Source of the DNA: Nitrospirota bacterium
Lineage (GTDB): Bacteria; Nitrospirota; Nitrospiria; Nitrospirales; Nitrospiraceae
Reading direction: 5' to 3'
Assembly (NCBI GenBank): GCA_026387665.1
Contig: JAPLLG010000003.1
Span: forward strand, 248,001-312,000
DNA length: 64,000 bases
The notes under the pieces were generated by a model, which was given only the letters and a program-made list of their open reading frames with translations, was not told the origin of the DNA and ran no database searches. This document shows, one piece after another, positions 46,267-55,274 of the stretch; the first letter of the stretch is position 1, and the number at the start of each line of letters is the position of its first letter. The translations under genes were made by a program, and so were the position numbers.

Positions 46267-46830
46267 ATGTCCAATCCTGCCGCCATACACCAGAAAATCA
46301 CGGAAAAGATGGAGTCCGCGCTGGAACATCTCAAGCGCGATTTAGCCGGCCTGCGAACAGGACGAGCCTCTGTGGCCCTCTTCGACGGTGTGCGGGTGGA
46401 CTACTATGGCACGATGACCCCGCTCAAGCAGGTGGCCAATATTTCGACCCCGGAGGCGCGCCTCATCACGATCCAACCCTGGGAGCCCGCCCTCATCAAG
46501 GAAATTGAAAAGGCCCTGGCAGGGTCAACCCTCGGCGTCACCCCGTCCAACGACGGCAAGATCATTCGCATTCCCCTGCCGCCCCTTACCGAAGAGCGCC
46601 GCAAAGACCTCGGTAAGATCTGCAAGAAGCACGGCGAAGATACAAAAGTGGTCGTGCGAGGGTTTCGTCGAGATGGCAACGAAGAGTTGAAGAAACTGCA
46701 AAAGGATGCCAAGCTCACCGAAGACGATCTGCGGAAAGCCGAAATCGACACCCAGAAGCTGACCGATCTATACATTCAAAAAGTCGACGACGTGGTCAAG
46801 AAAAAAGAACACGAAATCATGGAAGTCTGA
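46267..46830 (+). CDS. frr: Ribosome recycling factor
   Basis: Splits post-termination ribosomes together with EF-G. The 187-residue three-helix bundle protein has DLAGLRTGRASVALFDGVRV, the TPLKQVANISTPEARLI-like segment and TEERRKDLGKICKKHGED, all canonical. It is last in the rpsB-tsf-pyrH-frr unit and is followed by alr after 14 nt. Confidence 0.97.
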   Translation: MSNPAAIHQKITEKMESALEHLKRDLAGLRTGRASVALFDGVRVDYYGTMTPLKQVANISTPEARLITIQPWEPALIKEIEKALAGSTLGVTPSNDGKIIRIPLPPLTEERRKDLGKICKKHGEDTKVVVRGFRRDGNEELKKLQKDAKLTEDDLRKAEIDTQKLTDLYIQKVDDVVKKKEHEIMEV

Positions 46831-46844
46831 CCGCCATTTCCACC

Positions 46845-47960
46845 TTGGTACCTACCTACGCCACCGTCAATCTCGCGGCGCTCGCCCACAATCTCTCGTG
46901 TATCACCGGGTATCTGTCCCCCTCCTGCAAGGTCCTGGCGATCGTCAAGGCCAATGCCTATGGGCACGGGGCTGTCCCTATCGCGCAAGCGCTGGCCAGG
47001 CAGGGAGTCGAGCGATTTGCCGTCGCCTCCCTGGATGAAGGCATCCAACTCCGCCAAGCCGGCCTCAACGCTCCGATCCTCATTCTCGGCGCGCTCTTCG
47101 AGGAACAGATCGTCGACCTGGTAGCTCACCGATTAACACCGGTCGTGAGCGATGGGCGCATCTTGCCCGCCCTGGCCAAGGCCGTTCGTGCTCATCCGGC
47201 CCTCTACCAGATTCATCTCAAGGTCGAAACAGGCATGGGGAGGCTGGGGCTTTCCATGGACGAGCTGCCAACCATTCTCGACGACCAGATCTTGCGGAGC
47301 CCCCTCCAGGTCGAGGGAGTCATGACCCACCTGGCCGACGCAGATGGAGAAGACAGTGCCTTCACGGAACGACAGCTTGGCGCATTCCATGCCATGCTGG
47401 AGCAGATTCGCCTACGAGGCCTCACCCTGCCCCTGGTGCATGCGGCCAATAGCGCCGCCATCGTCCGGTTTCCCGAGGCCCACTTTTCGCTCGTGCGCCC
47501 CGGTATCATGCTCTATGGCTATCACACCTTGCCGGACTCAGTGCCCACGCCGGCGCTCACGCCAGTCCTCTCGCTGCGAACCACAATCGCCCAACTGCGA
47601 ACGATTCCACAAGGCGGAACCGTCAGCTACAACAGAACCTTCGTGGCCAAGCGGCCGACGAAGATTGCGGTCCTCCCCATCGGCTACGCAGACGGCTACA
47701 GCCGGCTGCTCTCCAATCGCGGGTTTGTGTTGATTCAAGGCACACGCGCCCCGATCGTCGGGCTGGTCTGCATGGACATGATCATGGTGGATGTCACGGA
47801 CCTCCCCTCGGTGCAGATCGGCGAGACCGTCACTCTGATCGGTCAGCAGGGAACAGAATCCATCGGAGCTGATGAAGTGGCAGGATTGATCGGCACGATC
47901 CCCTATGAAGTCCTCTGCGGGATCGGCTCCCGCGTTCCACGCCTCTACGAATCGGCCTGA
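46845..47960 (+). CDS. alr: Alanine racemase
   Basis: Provides D-alanine for peptidoglycan. The 371-residue fold-type III PLP enzyme has the cofactor Lys35 in AIVKANAYGHGA and the motif VSYNRTFVAKRPTKIAVLPIGYADGY-type region containing SYNRTF. The catalytic Tyr region is near GYADGYSR and the second-face motif is VGLVCMDMIMVDVT. The only start matching the family N-terminus is a TTG at 46845. It probably depends on frr transcription. Confidence 0.94.
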   Translation: MVPTYATVNLAALAHNLSCITGYLSPSCKVLAIVKANAYGHGAVPIAQALARQGVERFAVASLDEGIQLRQAGLNAPILILGALFEEQIVDLVAHRLTPVVSDGRILPALAKAVRAHPALYQIHLKVETGMGRLGLSMDELPTILDDQILRSPLQVEGVMTHLADADGEDSAFTERQLGAFHAMLEQIRLRGLTLPLVHAANSAAIVRFPEAHFSLVRPGIMLYGYHTLPDSVPTPALTPVLSLRTTIAQLRTIPQGGTVSYNRTFVAKRPTKIAVLPIGYADGYSRLLSNRGFVLIQGTRAPIVGLVCMDMIMVDVTDLPSVQIGETVTLIGQQGTESIGADEVAGLIGTIPYEVLCGIGSRVPRLYESA

Positions 47961-47982
47961 CGCAAGGGCTCCAGCCCATCCG

Positions 47983-49380
47983 CTAATAGATCACGCGAAT
48001 CGACAGGCTCCCGTTATGGAGCATCGTCTGGTAGGTGCCATTGACAGTCGGGTTGCGATTGCCCGCCACCGTGCGGTCCTCGTAGAACGCCACTTGATAG
48101 GAGAGGTCGAGACCGATCGCTTTCGGCTTGAGCCAGCCCACACCGAGGTCTCCGCAGCGCATCAGCCCCAGAAACGAGCCCTGCTCCTTGCACAGCAATC
48201 CCACTCCTCCCCCCACGATGTGGAGATCCGAAGAGGGAATCCCTGGATCATAGGTCACATCAGGCATTTGGTTCTGCTGATTGGTATAGCCGGCCCGCAG
48301 CGCCACATCCCAATGTGGGAGCGACTCCAGCGCCAGCCATTTATATTCGGTTCCAACCATCACCGCATAGGTATTGGTCCAATTCTGCGGCTTGGCAATC
48401 GTCGCCCCTGTCCCCAACCTCACATCAAGATTCCGCACCGATTTCCACCCGACATGGTCCACATCCAGTTCGAGCTTCCACTCCCGCTCACTGGTCCGGA
48501 CCGGCCAGATTGCAATCGCCCCCGTGATGATTTGGGGCAAAACGAAAGTGGAGCTGGCATCGGAAACTTTGGCTCCATCGTTCAATAAGGCCCCGGTCAA
48601 ATGCAGCGTCGCCTGGCTGCGATAGACGAGACCGATATTCGCCACCGGCTTGCCATCGGGATTGCGTAGGGCCGTATACAGCAGGCTGGCGTTGAAACCA
48701 GCCGCCGTGTCCTTCCCCGCGAGTTCCGTTTTCACTCCGGCAGAGGAAACCGAATGTTTCTCAAGCTGGCCTTCGCCGATGAGCCCGCTAAAGGTATAAA
48801 TATCCGCGCCCAGCCCGAGCGAGAGGTTCTCCGTCACCTTGTAGGCGATGGTCGGCTTGATATCCAGCAGCGGCATGGTATTGAAGGTCGTGGCGGTCTT
48901 GAAGGGGCCGTCGTTGGGCCAGCGGGTCAGCGAGCCGAAGGGCACCGTCACCCCGATTCCAGCCGTGAAATCGCCCAGAGCCGTCAGCCCAATGTCTTTC
49001 AGGTTCGCCGTGATAAACAGATGCGTGGGAGGGGGCCAGGCGGCGCTCCCGTTCCGGTCGCCACGAGCCGTCGCGCCAGTCGGACTCGTGAAGTTCGTGG
49101 ACCCTCCGGCAAAGAGCGCCCCCGCCATGAATTGAACGCCTCGCAACTGCGTCATTCCGGCTGGGTTGTAATGGAGCGCCGAGGGGTCGTCGGCTTGGGC
49201 GGAAAAGGCATTGCCCATCGCAGAGGCAGCGGTTCCCTGCCCTTGAATACGGGGCACCTGGGCTAAGGCCATCTCCGGCAACCAGCTCAGACACAACCAT
49301 GCCAGGACCATCCAGCGCATCCACATCCCCTGCGAGAATCCAGCCTGGCGCCACTGCCCAGACAACATGCTCGTCCCCAT
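47983..49380 (-). CDS. FadL/TodX-type outer-membrane transport protein
   Basis: About 465 residues from the ATG at 49380, preceded by GAGGGGG. The signal peptide is MVLAWLCLSWLPEMALA. The mature N-terminus has the family pattern ASAMGNAFSAQADDPSALHYNPAGMTQL, here cited in two parts: ASAMGNAFSAQADD and PSALHYNPAGM. A 14-strand barrel follows. FadL relatives carry long-chain fatty acids or other hydrophobic compounds. The gene begins 13 nt after the hybrid kinase, so the two are likely co-transcribed. It converges on alr with a 22-nt gap. Confidence 0.87.
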   Translation of the reverse strand: MGTSMLSGQWRQAGFSQGMWMRWMVLAWLCLSWLPEMALAQVPRIQGQGTAASAMGNAFSAQADDPSALHYNPAGMTQLRGVQFMAGALFAGGSTNFTSPTGATARGDRNGSAAWPPPTHLFITANLKDIGLTALGDFTAGIGVTVPFGSLTRWPNDGPFKTATTFNTMPLLDIKPTIAYKVTENLSLGLGADIYTFSGLIGEGQLEKHSVSSAGVKTELAGKDTAAGFNASLLYTALRNPDGKPVANIGLVYRSQATLHLTGALLNDGAKVSDASSTFVLPQIITGAIAIWPVRTSEREWKLELDVDHVGWKSVRNLDVRLGTGATIAKPQNWTNTYAVMVGTEYKWLALESLPHWDVALRAGYTNQQNQMPDVTYDPGIPSSDLHIVGGGVGLLCKEQGSFLGLMRCGDLGVGWLKPKAIGLDLSYQVAFYEDRTVAGNRNPTVNGTYQTMLHNGSLSIRVIY

Positions 49381-49393
49381 CGCGCCCCCTCGT

Positions 49394-52300
49394 TCACTCG
49401 CCCGTGCATGGTTCGCTCGCGGAAGGTTCCGCTGGCGATCGCTCGAATGGCCGAAACCAATGGTCGGCAATCCGTTGCAGTTCATCGACAGCGAAGGGTT
49501 TGAGCAGATACGCCTGTGCCCCCATGCCGATGGCGCGCACCGCCAGATCTTTGGAGCCGGACGCAGTGACCATCACAATCGGAGTCTGCTGATCCCATCT
49601 CCTGATTTGCCGGAGCACCTCCATCCCATCCATCGAAGGGAGGCCGATATCCAGAATGATCCCCTGGAACGTGTCGGCCCGCACGGCTTCCAAGGCACAT
49701 ACTCCGTCGACTGCCACCTGGACGCGATACCCCTTGCCTCGAAAATAATCTTGCAGCACTTGGCGAATGTCCGAATCGTCATCGACGACCAGGATATGCG
49801 CCGCCTCCGCCGCTGCACCAACTGGCTGCGCCACCGCCATGGGCAGCAACGGAACCGTAAACAACAACTCCGCTCCCTGCCCCACGTCGCTCTTCGCAAT
49901 GATCGTTCCGCCTTGCAACTCCACCAGCGTGCGCACGATCGACAAACCCAAGCCGAGCCCCTTCGTTCCGGCCCTGACCTGTTTGATACGAAAGAACGGA
50001 TCGAAAATCTGACCGAGCAACTCTTTCGGAATGCCGGGCCCGGTATCGCGCACGGACACGCGGGCAAGCGTCTTGGTCTCCTGTCCGATCATCACAATAA
50101 TACTGCCGCCCTCCGGAGTAAACTTCACCGCATTCTGGACGAGATTCGTGACGATCTGGATCAGCCGATCCCGATCCGCCCAGACCATCAGCGGCACAGG
50201 CAGACCGATCGTCTCCAAGGTCTGCCGTTTGGCCTGGGCCAACAGACGCAACTGCTCGACGGCATCCGCCACACAACGACCCAGATCGATCTCGCCCGGC
50301 GTCAAATCCAACCGCCCGGACTGAATCCTCGTGCGATCGAGCAAATCCTCGATCATGCGGATCAACCGGTCGGCATTCTCCTGCATCCGGGACAAGTAGC
50401 GCTGCTGTTTCTCGTTGAGCGGCCCCGTCAATCCATCCAGCAGATTCTGCAAAAACCCCTTAATCGAGGTCAAGGGTGTCTTCAGCTCATGCGAGACATG
50501 TGAGAGGAATTGAGACCGCAAGCGATCCGCCTGCTCCAGCTCAGCTGTACGTTCACGCACCTTGGCTTCCAGCCCCACATTCAACGCTTCGATTTGCTCA
50601 TAGGCAGAGGCATTATCGAGCGCGATCGCGACTTGATGGGCAACCGTCATCATCAGCTCAAGGTCGTCATGGGCCAGACTATGTTCTTGTATCCGATCGA
50701 CCGTCAGGCTTCCGAAAATCCGGCCTTTGACTTTCAAGGGGACCGCGATCAGCGCTTTGGTCTGTGTCAGGAGGGCCAGCTGTTGATTCAATGGATGCAG
50801 GCGACCCCACACCGCCCGCACATCCCCGATCAGCACCGGCTGCCCCTGCAACAGCACGATGCCTTCCGGGCTCAGGGGGTCGGTAACGGGAATCTCACGC
50901 GCGCGCGCGAAGGCCTGCACCTCGGGCGACACGCCGCGCACCCGCGCATCCCCGACGACGTGGCGAACCGGATCGTAGAAGGAAATCATCGCGCGGTCGT
51001 ACTGGAGATCGCAGGTCAGGGTCTCCAAGACATTCTGCATCAAGGCCTCGCGATCCAACGTCGAGCCGAACAACAAGCCGGCTCGATGGAGCGCCGTCAG
51101 CTGCGTTACCTTTCGGCGCAATTCGACGCGCGTCTGCTCCTGCGCCAGGTAGGCTTCGCGCAGCTCTTCATGGCGTGTTTCCACGAAACCGATCTGTTCA
51201 TGAATCAAGGCTTCGCGTTGCTGGCTCTCGACCCGAAGACGGCGGTTGAGCAGCGCTTCCGCAACCAGCAGCGGCGCCAATCCGATCAGCAGGACTTCGC
51301 CGACGCTCACCGAGGCGTTCAACGTGCGAAGGCCGACGGCCAGCGCCAGTCCGATGAGCGCGCTCCAGACATACCATGGCATATGCCGCTTCGATCGTGC
51401 GCCGCCCACCGTTACAGCGAACGACAGCGCCGAGCCCCCTCGGTCGCGGACGGCCTCTTTCGCGGGAACGTGCTCGAGCGGTTCCTGCACACCTGCTCCC
51501 GATCCCGGCGCCTGATCTGCTCCCGGCTTCTCCGCCACCTGCCAGATCTTGCGGCTCCAGGGCCCCTCCCCCGCAGCGGACCATCGGATCGCCCATTGGC
51601 ACCACTCGTCGTCGTTCGCGATGCACGACAGTTCCGTCAGGGTGGCGGGCGGGAGACCATGCACGCGAACCGGCACGGCCGCCATAATGCCTTGGGCCGC
51701 CTGGCACATCAGATGCGCGCACCGCCGGCGATAGGGGCCGAACTGATCAAGGGTCCGGTCGGAATACTTCATCGCCAGGACCGCGGAGCTCGCCGTCACC
51801 TCGCCGACCCGGCACTCGATCGAACCGGACGCGAACTTATTTCCGAAATAGGGAAACATGCTGTAAATCTGCGATAGCGAAAACGGCCTGGCGAGCACCT
51901 GCATGATCGGAGACGCCTTCTCCATCCCGGCCCGAAACACAAATCGAGAATCGCCGGAAAGACGCTCGCAGAATTCGTAGAGGTAGGCCGTGAACTCGTA
52001 GGAATAACTGTTCCAGGCATTCTTCAGAAACTCCAGCGTCACATAATAGACCGGATCCTTGATGCGCTGATTCAACAGCCGGCACAGCTCCAGCACCGCC
52101 TGCCTCCCGGCGACGGCCCCCCGCTCACGGGACAACGACTTATCGAGATGGACGATGGCGGCCCGAATACTCATCCCGCTCAGATCTCGGATCGTGTGGC
52201 CCTGTTCGTCCAGTCCGAACGGACGGAACTCCATGACCTCCCGCTCAAGAATCGTGCGGTCCTTCGGCAGCAGCTGGATCTCCGCGTGAGTAGAACTCAT
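49394..52300 (-). CDS. Hybrid sensor histidine kinase with V4R-like N-domain, GAF and receiver
   Basis: A 968-residue protein from the ATG at 52300, behind GGAGG. Domains in order: an N-terminal sensory domain (about 60-245) ending in LTELSCIANDDEWCQWAIRW, which resembles V4R/heme-NO-like domains; a Pro/Gly linker; two membrane helices (about 310-355); a coiled coil; GAF (about 400-565); HisKA with the phospho-acceptor in SHVSHELKTP (about His604); HATPase with NAVKFTPEGG, DTGPGIP and GLGLGLSIV; and a receiver domain starting HILVVDDDSD with phospho-Asp in IILDIGLPSMDG (about Asp884). The signal is unknown. The output partner is not encoded next door. Confidence 0.88.
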   Translation of the reverse strand: MSSTHAEIQLLPKDRTILEREVMEFRPFGLDEQGHTIRDLSGMSIRAAIVHLDKSLSRERGAVAGRQAVLELCRLLNQRIKDPVYYVTLEFLKNAWNSYSYEFTAYLYEFCERLSGDSRFVFRAGMEKASPIMQVLARPFSLSQIYSMFPYFGNKFASGSIECRVGEVTASSAVLAMKYSDRTLDQFGPYRRRCAHLMCQAAQGIMAAVPVRVHGLPPATLTELSCIANDDEWCQWAIRWSAAGEGPWSRKIWQVAEKPGADQAPGSGAGVQEPLEHVPAKEAVRDRGGSALSFAVTVGGARSKRHMPWYVWSALIGLALAVGLRTLNASVSVGEVLLIGLAPLLVAEALLNRRLRVESQQREALIHEQIGFVETRHEELREAYLAQEQTRVELRRKVTQLTALHRAGLLFGSTLDREALMQNVLETLTCDLQYDRAMISFYDPVRHVVGDARVRGVSPEVQAFARAREIPVTDPLSPEGIVLLQGQPVLIGDVRAVWGRLHPLNQQLALLTQTKALIAVPLKVKGRIFGSLTVDRIQEHSLAHDDLELMMTVAHQVAIALDNASAYEQIEALNVGLEAKVRERTAELEQADRLRSQFLSHVSHELKTPLTSIKGFLQNLLDGLTGPLNEKQQRYLSRMQENADRLIRMIEDLLDRTRIQSGRLDLTPGEIDLGRCVADAVEQLRLLAQAKRQTLETIGLPVPLMVWADRDRLIQIVTNLVQNAVKFTPEGGSIIVMIGQETKTLARVSVRDTGPGIPKELLGQIFDPFFRIKQVRAGTKGLGLGLSIVRTLVELQGGTIIAKSDVGQGAELLFTVPLLPMAVAQPVGAAAEAAHILVVDDDSDIRQVLQDYFRGKGYRVQVAVDGVCALEAVRADTFQGIILDIGLPSMDGMEVLRQIRRWDQQTPIVMVTASGSKDLAVRAIGMGAQAYLLKPFAVDELQRIADHWFRPFERSPAEPSASEPCTGE

Positions 52301-52467
52301 CGCATCCTCCATCGCGTCATGTAGGGAATATCGTGCGTGACGATGTCGATACGCACGTGGGGCTCTGAAGGAAGACAAGGCATCGGCGCCACCTTGACCG
52401 GTGTCGGCAGGGCGCCGACCCGGCCTCTTCAGAGAAAACGGAAACCGACGGATAACGGCAGCGGGCC

Positions 52468-52776
52468 TTACTGCTTGATCGCCCGCTTCAGCTTCGACTC
52501 GACGCTCGCCACTTTACTCTGCAACCGCCCCGCCCGGCCTTTCCGGTAGTCGACCTTGATCGTGCAGGAGATACGGCCGCAATCTTTCTTCATGCGGTCA
52601 TAACATTTCTTGACGACGGCAAAGACCTCGTCCCATTCCCCTTCGAGCACCGTCCCCATCGGGTTCAAGCGATAATCCACTCCGCTTTTATCGATAATAT
52701 CGAGCGAGCGCGCCACATACTTGCCCACGCTCTCTCCCTTGCCCAAGGGCGACATACTGAATTCGAGCAGAACCAT
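52468..52776 (-). CDS. Thiamine-binding MTH1187/YkoF-type protein
   Basis: A 102-residue ferredoxin-fold protein of the MTH1187 (UPF0045/DUF77) family. The start is VLLEFSMSPLGKGESVGKYV, followed by DYRLNPMGTVLEGEWDEVF. Relatives bind thiamine or hydroxymethylpyrimidine and often sit with thiamine transporters. No thiamine gene or riboswitch is visible here. It is downstream of the precorrin-2 dehydrogenase gene across a repeat. Confidence 0.8.
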   Translation of the reverse strand: MVLLEFSMSPLGKGESVGKYVARSLDIIDKSGVDYRLNPMGTVLEGEWDEVFAVVKKCYDRMKKDCGRISCTIKVDYRKGRAGRLQSKVASVESKLKRAIKQ

Positions 52777-52800
52777 GGCAGTCCCCTTTTCCTTCTTCGC

Positions 52801-52870
52801 CAGACGTCTTACGTCTTCTGTTTCACGTCTTGCCTTTTACGCCTTACGCTTCACCCTTCACGCCTGACGC
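52801..52870. repeat. Dispersed TTACG/TTCACG repeat at a gene end
   Basis: Seventy bases made of the words ACGTCTTACG, TTTCACGTC, TTTTACGCC, TTACGCTTCACCCTTCACGC. The last 20-mer (52844-52863) matches 19 of 20 bases in the btuB riboswitch arm at 10256-10275. The repeat covers the stop codon and last seven to eight codons of the precorrin-2 dehydrogenase gene. Confidence 0.8.
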
Positions 52871-53503
52871 CACATTCAGCTTGGCCCGTTCATCCAGCCA
52901 GACTTTCGGATACTGAATCTTGCCCAATAGGCGGAACCCGTCCAGCGCCTCACGCAACAAATCACGGCGTTTCTCGAAATCCGGCGCATCCGCCTTGGTC
53001 TGCTCACGCAGTTGGCCAACCCACTCCACAAAGACGGCAAACTCGTCGCCGAAGATCTTCTCGATATCTTCTTTCATAAAACCGGACAAGGCCGGGGCCA
53101 CTCCGCTCGTGCTGATAGCGATGCGCAAATGGCCACAGGCCACAACCGCCGGCATGCTGACCGTGGAGGATTCCGGCTGATCGACCGACCAGAGCAAGAA
53201 TTTCTTCTCGCGCGCCTTCGCGAACAGCGCCCTGGCGAAATCACGATCCCCGCGAACCATGTTCATGACCAGAATCGCGCTCTCCAAATCCGTGTCTCGG
53301 AAATGGCGCCCACGGTGCACGACTTTCGCCGACGCAGCCAATTCTTTGAGCGTGTCGTTGAGCGACGGAGCCACCACGATCACTTTCGCCCCTGCCGCCA
53401 ACAACTGCTGAGTCTTTTCCGCAGCCTCCTCGTCTCCCCCGAGCACCAGCACCGGGTAACCTTTCACATCCAGAGACAACGGATAGCCAGAATTTGCAGC
53501 CAT
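52844..53503 (-). CDS. Precorrin-2 dehydrogenase / sirohydrochlorin ferrochelatase-like (Met8/CysG N-domain)
   Basis: A 219-residue protein from the ATG at 53503 behind GGGAGGAAC. The Rossmann motif PVLVLGGDEEAAEKTQQLLAAGA and the family Ser/Pro segment ISTSGVAPALSGFMKEDIE are clear. It oxidises precorrin-2 to sirohydrochlorin with NAD and may insert iron, giving siroheme. It complements the cobA-hemD fusion 20 kb away. Its last residues (ASGVKGEA) and stop codon are encoded by the dispersed repeat, so the natural C-terminus seems to have been replaced. Confidence 0.88.
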   Translation of the reverse strand: MAANSGYPLSLDVKGYPVLVLGGDEEAAEKTQQLLAAGAKVIVVAPSLNDTLKELAASAKVVHRGRHFRDTDLESAILVMNMVRGDRDFARALFAKAREKKFLLWSVDQPESSTVSMPAVVACGHLRIAISTSGVAPALSGFMKEDIEKIFGDEFAVFVEWVGQLREQTKADAPDFEKRRDLLREALDGFRLLGKIQYPKVWLDERAKLNVASGVKGEA

Positions 53504-53644
53504 GATAGTTCCTCCCAATTCACAATAGTGGGCCTATCATACACACCCTGTTTTGCAGCGTAAACCGTGCCTTCCCCTTTTCTACAGCCCCCCGCTATAA
53601 TAGGCGGGTTTAGCACCCTTCACCTTCGCAAAGGAACCGTACCC

Positions 53645-54094
53645 ATGGCCGCATACAACCTCCGTACACTTGGACTGGCTGGCAGCATTATCGGTCTCGC
53701 CGCCATGGCAGCCTGGCTTGGCCTGGCCCATAGTTGCGACCCGGAAAGCGGCGAAGCCGTGATTGCCGGTCGCGTCATGATCACGCAGGCCCTGGCCGAT
53801 CAGGTCCGCCCCACCGATGTCCTGTTCGTCATCGTCAAAAGGCCCGGCGGCGCCAGGCCCGTCGCGGCCAAGCGGATCGAAAACCCGCAGTTCCCCGTAG
53901 CCTTTGAGCTCACCAACGCCGATGTGATGGTGCAGGGCTCTGAATTGCGCGGGATGCTGGATGTGATGGCCCGGTTGGATCGGGATGGACAGGCAGGCCC
54001 GGCACAGCCAGGCGACATCGAAGGCCGCTATGCCAAGAACCCGACGCTGCCTGGCGGACGGGATTTCGAAATTATCTTAGATACGGTGCACTGA
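53645..54094 (+). CDS. Membrane-anchored CcmI/CcmH C-domain-like protein
   Basis: A 149-residue protein from the ATG at 53645, after AAAGGAACC. An N-terminal hydrophobic anchor (LAGSIIGLAAMAAWLGLAHSC) could be a lipoprotein signal ending at Cys. The rest resembles the periplasmic C-terminal domain of the cytochrome c maturation factor CcmI: VLFVIVKRPGGARPVAAKRI, then an ELTNADVMVQGSEL-like segment and QPGDIEGRY. No other ccm gene is adjacent. The stand-alone domain is unusual; the match is by eye. Confidence 0.65.
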   Translation: MAAYNLRTLGLAGSIIGLAAMAAWLGLAHSCDPESGEAVIAGRVMITQALADQVRPTDVLFVIVKRPGGARPVAAKRIENPQFPVAFELTNADVMVQGSELRGMLDVMARLDRDGQAGPAQPGDIEGRYAKNPTLPGGRDFEIILDTVH

Positions 54095-54112
54095 CGAATA
54101 CAGAATAACGGT

Positions 54113-54237
54113 CAGGCTGTTCAAACAAGTTTTCAGCAAGGCCGCAGTCGATGAAAGCACCGGAGGCGTACCCTCTGGGGTACGTTGAGGATGCTTTCGA
54201 GGCGAGAACGAAGCTGAAAGCTTGTTTCAACAGCCTG
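54113..54237. repeat. Palindromic element, copy 4
   Basis: A 125-bp element: ends CAGGCTG/CAGCCTG; outer arms ACAAGTTTTCAGC and GCTGAAAGCTTGT; then CAAGGCCGCAG, inner arms CGATGAAAGCACC and GGATGCTTTCGAG, the central hairpin CGTACCC-TCTG-GGGTACG (54167-54184) and GCGAGAACG. It lies between convergent genes; one base separates it from the HNH stop codon. Confidence 0.93.
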
Positions 54238-54238
54238 G

Positions 54239-54784
54239 TTAGGTTTCTGCGGGGTCGGCATCCAATTCCAAGTTCCAATAGAGATAGTCGCGCCAGCTTT
54301 CCGGCGCATTCCTGATCCCGATGGTAATGGTGACAGTGGGACTCCAGCGAGGCTTGATCGGTTTCTTCATGAGCTTCATGCCGGCTTCATCGGGCGTGCG
54401 ACCGCTCTTTCGGTTGTTGCAGCGCCAGCAGGCCGTGACGATGTTTTCCCAGGTCTTGCGTCCACCCTTCGCGATGGGCACGACATGATCGAACGTCAGC
54501 TCCTCGGTCCGGAACTTGTGCCGGCAGTACTGGCAGGCATAGCCGTCTCGCGTAAAGATATTGATGCGGGAGAACTTGACCGCCCGGTGGGCATCCTTGA
54601 GCCGGACCAATTTGAGGAGACGCATGACGGAGGGAAGCTTGAAGGAAATCGACACCGCGTGGACCTCTCGGTCGTAGACCTCGAGGACTTCGACTTTACC
54701 CTGCCAGAGAAGCGCGATCGCTTTTTGCCAATGCACGACCCTCAGGGGTTCGTACGTCGCGTTGAGCAGGAGAGTCATTTCCAT
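54239..54784 (-). CDS. HNH endonuclease family protein
   Basis: A 181-residue protein with a central HNH domain: zinc Cys pair in CQYCRHKF, catalytic region LTFDHVVPIAKGGRKTWENIV and second pair CWRCNNRKSG. The N-terminal third (LLNATYEPLRVVHWQKAIAL) is characteristic of a widespread chromosomal HNH family not tied to restriction or mobile elements. Function is unknown; nucleic acid cleavage is inferred. The stop codon is adjacent to palindromic copy 4. Confidence 0.87.
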   Translation of the reverse strand: MEMTLLLNATYEPLRVVHWQKAIALLWQGKVEVLEVYDREVHAVSISFKLPSVMRLLKLVRLKDAHRAVKFSRINIFTRDGYACQYCRHKFRTEELTFDHVVPIAKGGRKTWENIVTACWRCNNRKSGRTPDEAGMKLMKKPIKPRWSPTVTITIGIRNAPESWRDYLYWNLELDADPAET

Positions 54785-54950
54785 GCAGCAACCTCATCCC
54801 TCACCGAGGCTCCTTCTGCGAGAAGGCCTGGGTTTCGTCTTCAGATGCGTACCTCTGTCTATGCCATAAGCCTCACTCGAAATCAAGACATTGAATGGTC
54901 TCGGGAAGATACCAATCTTCCGGGATCAGCAAAAAAGAAGGATCAGCGCC

Positions 54951-55274
54951 ATGCCTGAGTTTATGACCGTCGCGACGGTCGAGGAGATTCCCCCGGGAAC
55001 CGGACGAACCGTCCAGGTCCAAGGGATCTGGATCGCGCTCTACAATGTCGAGGGATCGTTTTACGCCGTCGACAATACCTGCCCCCATGCGGGAGGACCG
55101 CTGGGCGAAGGCCATCTGGATGGTTGTCTCGTCGAATGTCCGTGGCACGGCTGGCAATTCAATCTGCGCACAGGGGAACGACCGGAGAATCCTGACATCA
55201 CCGTCGCCCGCTGTCTCGTGCGGATCGAAGGAAATCAGGTACAGGTCGCACTGCCGGAGAACTTTAATACTTAG
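54951..55274 (+). CDS. Rieske [2Fe-2S] ferredoxin-type protein
   Basis: A 107-residue small Rieske protein from the ATG at 54951 (AAGGA upstream; an open frame extends to 54891). Cluster ligands are in CPHAGGPLGEG (Cys, His) and CPWHGWQF (Cys, His). It resembles the small subunit of nitrite reductase (NirD) and ring-hydroxylating ferredoxins. No partner reductase or oxygenase is adjacent. The 3' end overlaps the convergent gene by 11 nt. Confidence 0.9.
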   Translation: MPEFMTVATVEEIPPGTGRTVQVQGIWIALYNVEGSFYAVDNTCPHAGGPLGEGHLDGCLVECPWHGWQFNLRTGERPENPDITVARCLVRIEGNQVQVALPENFNT

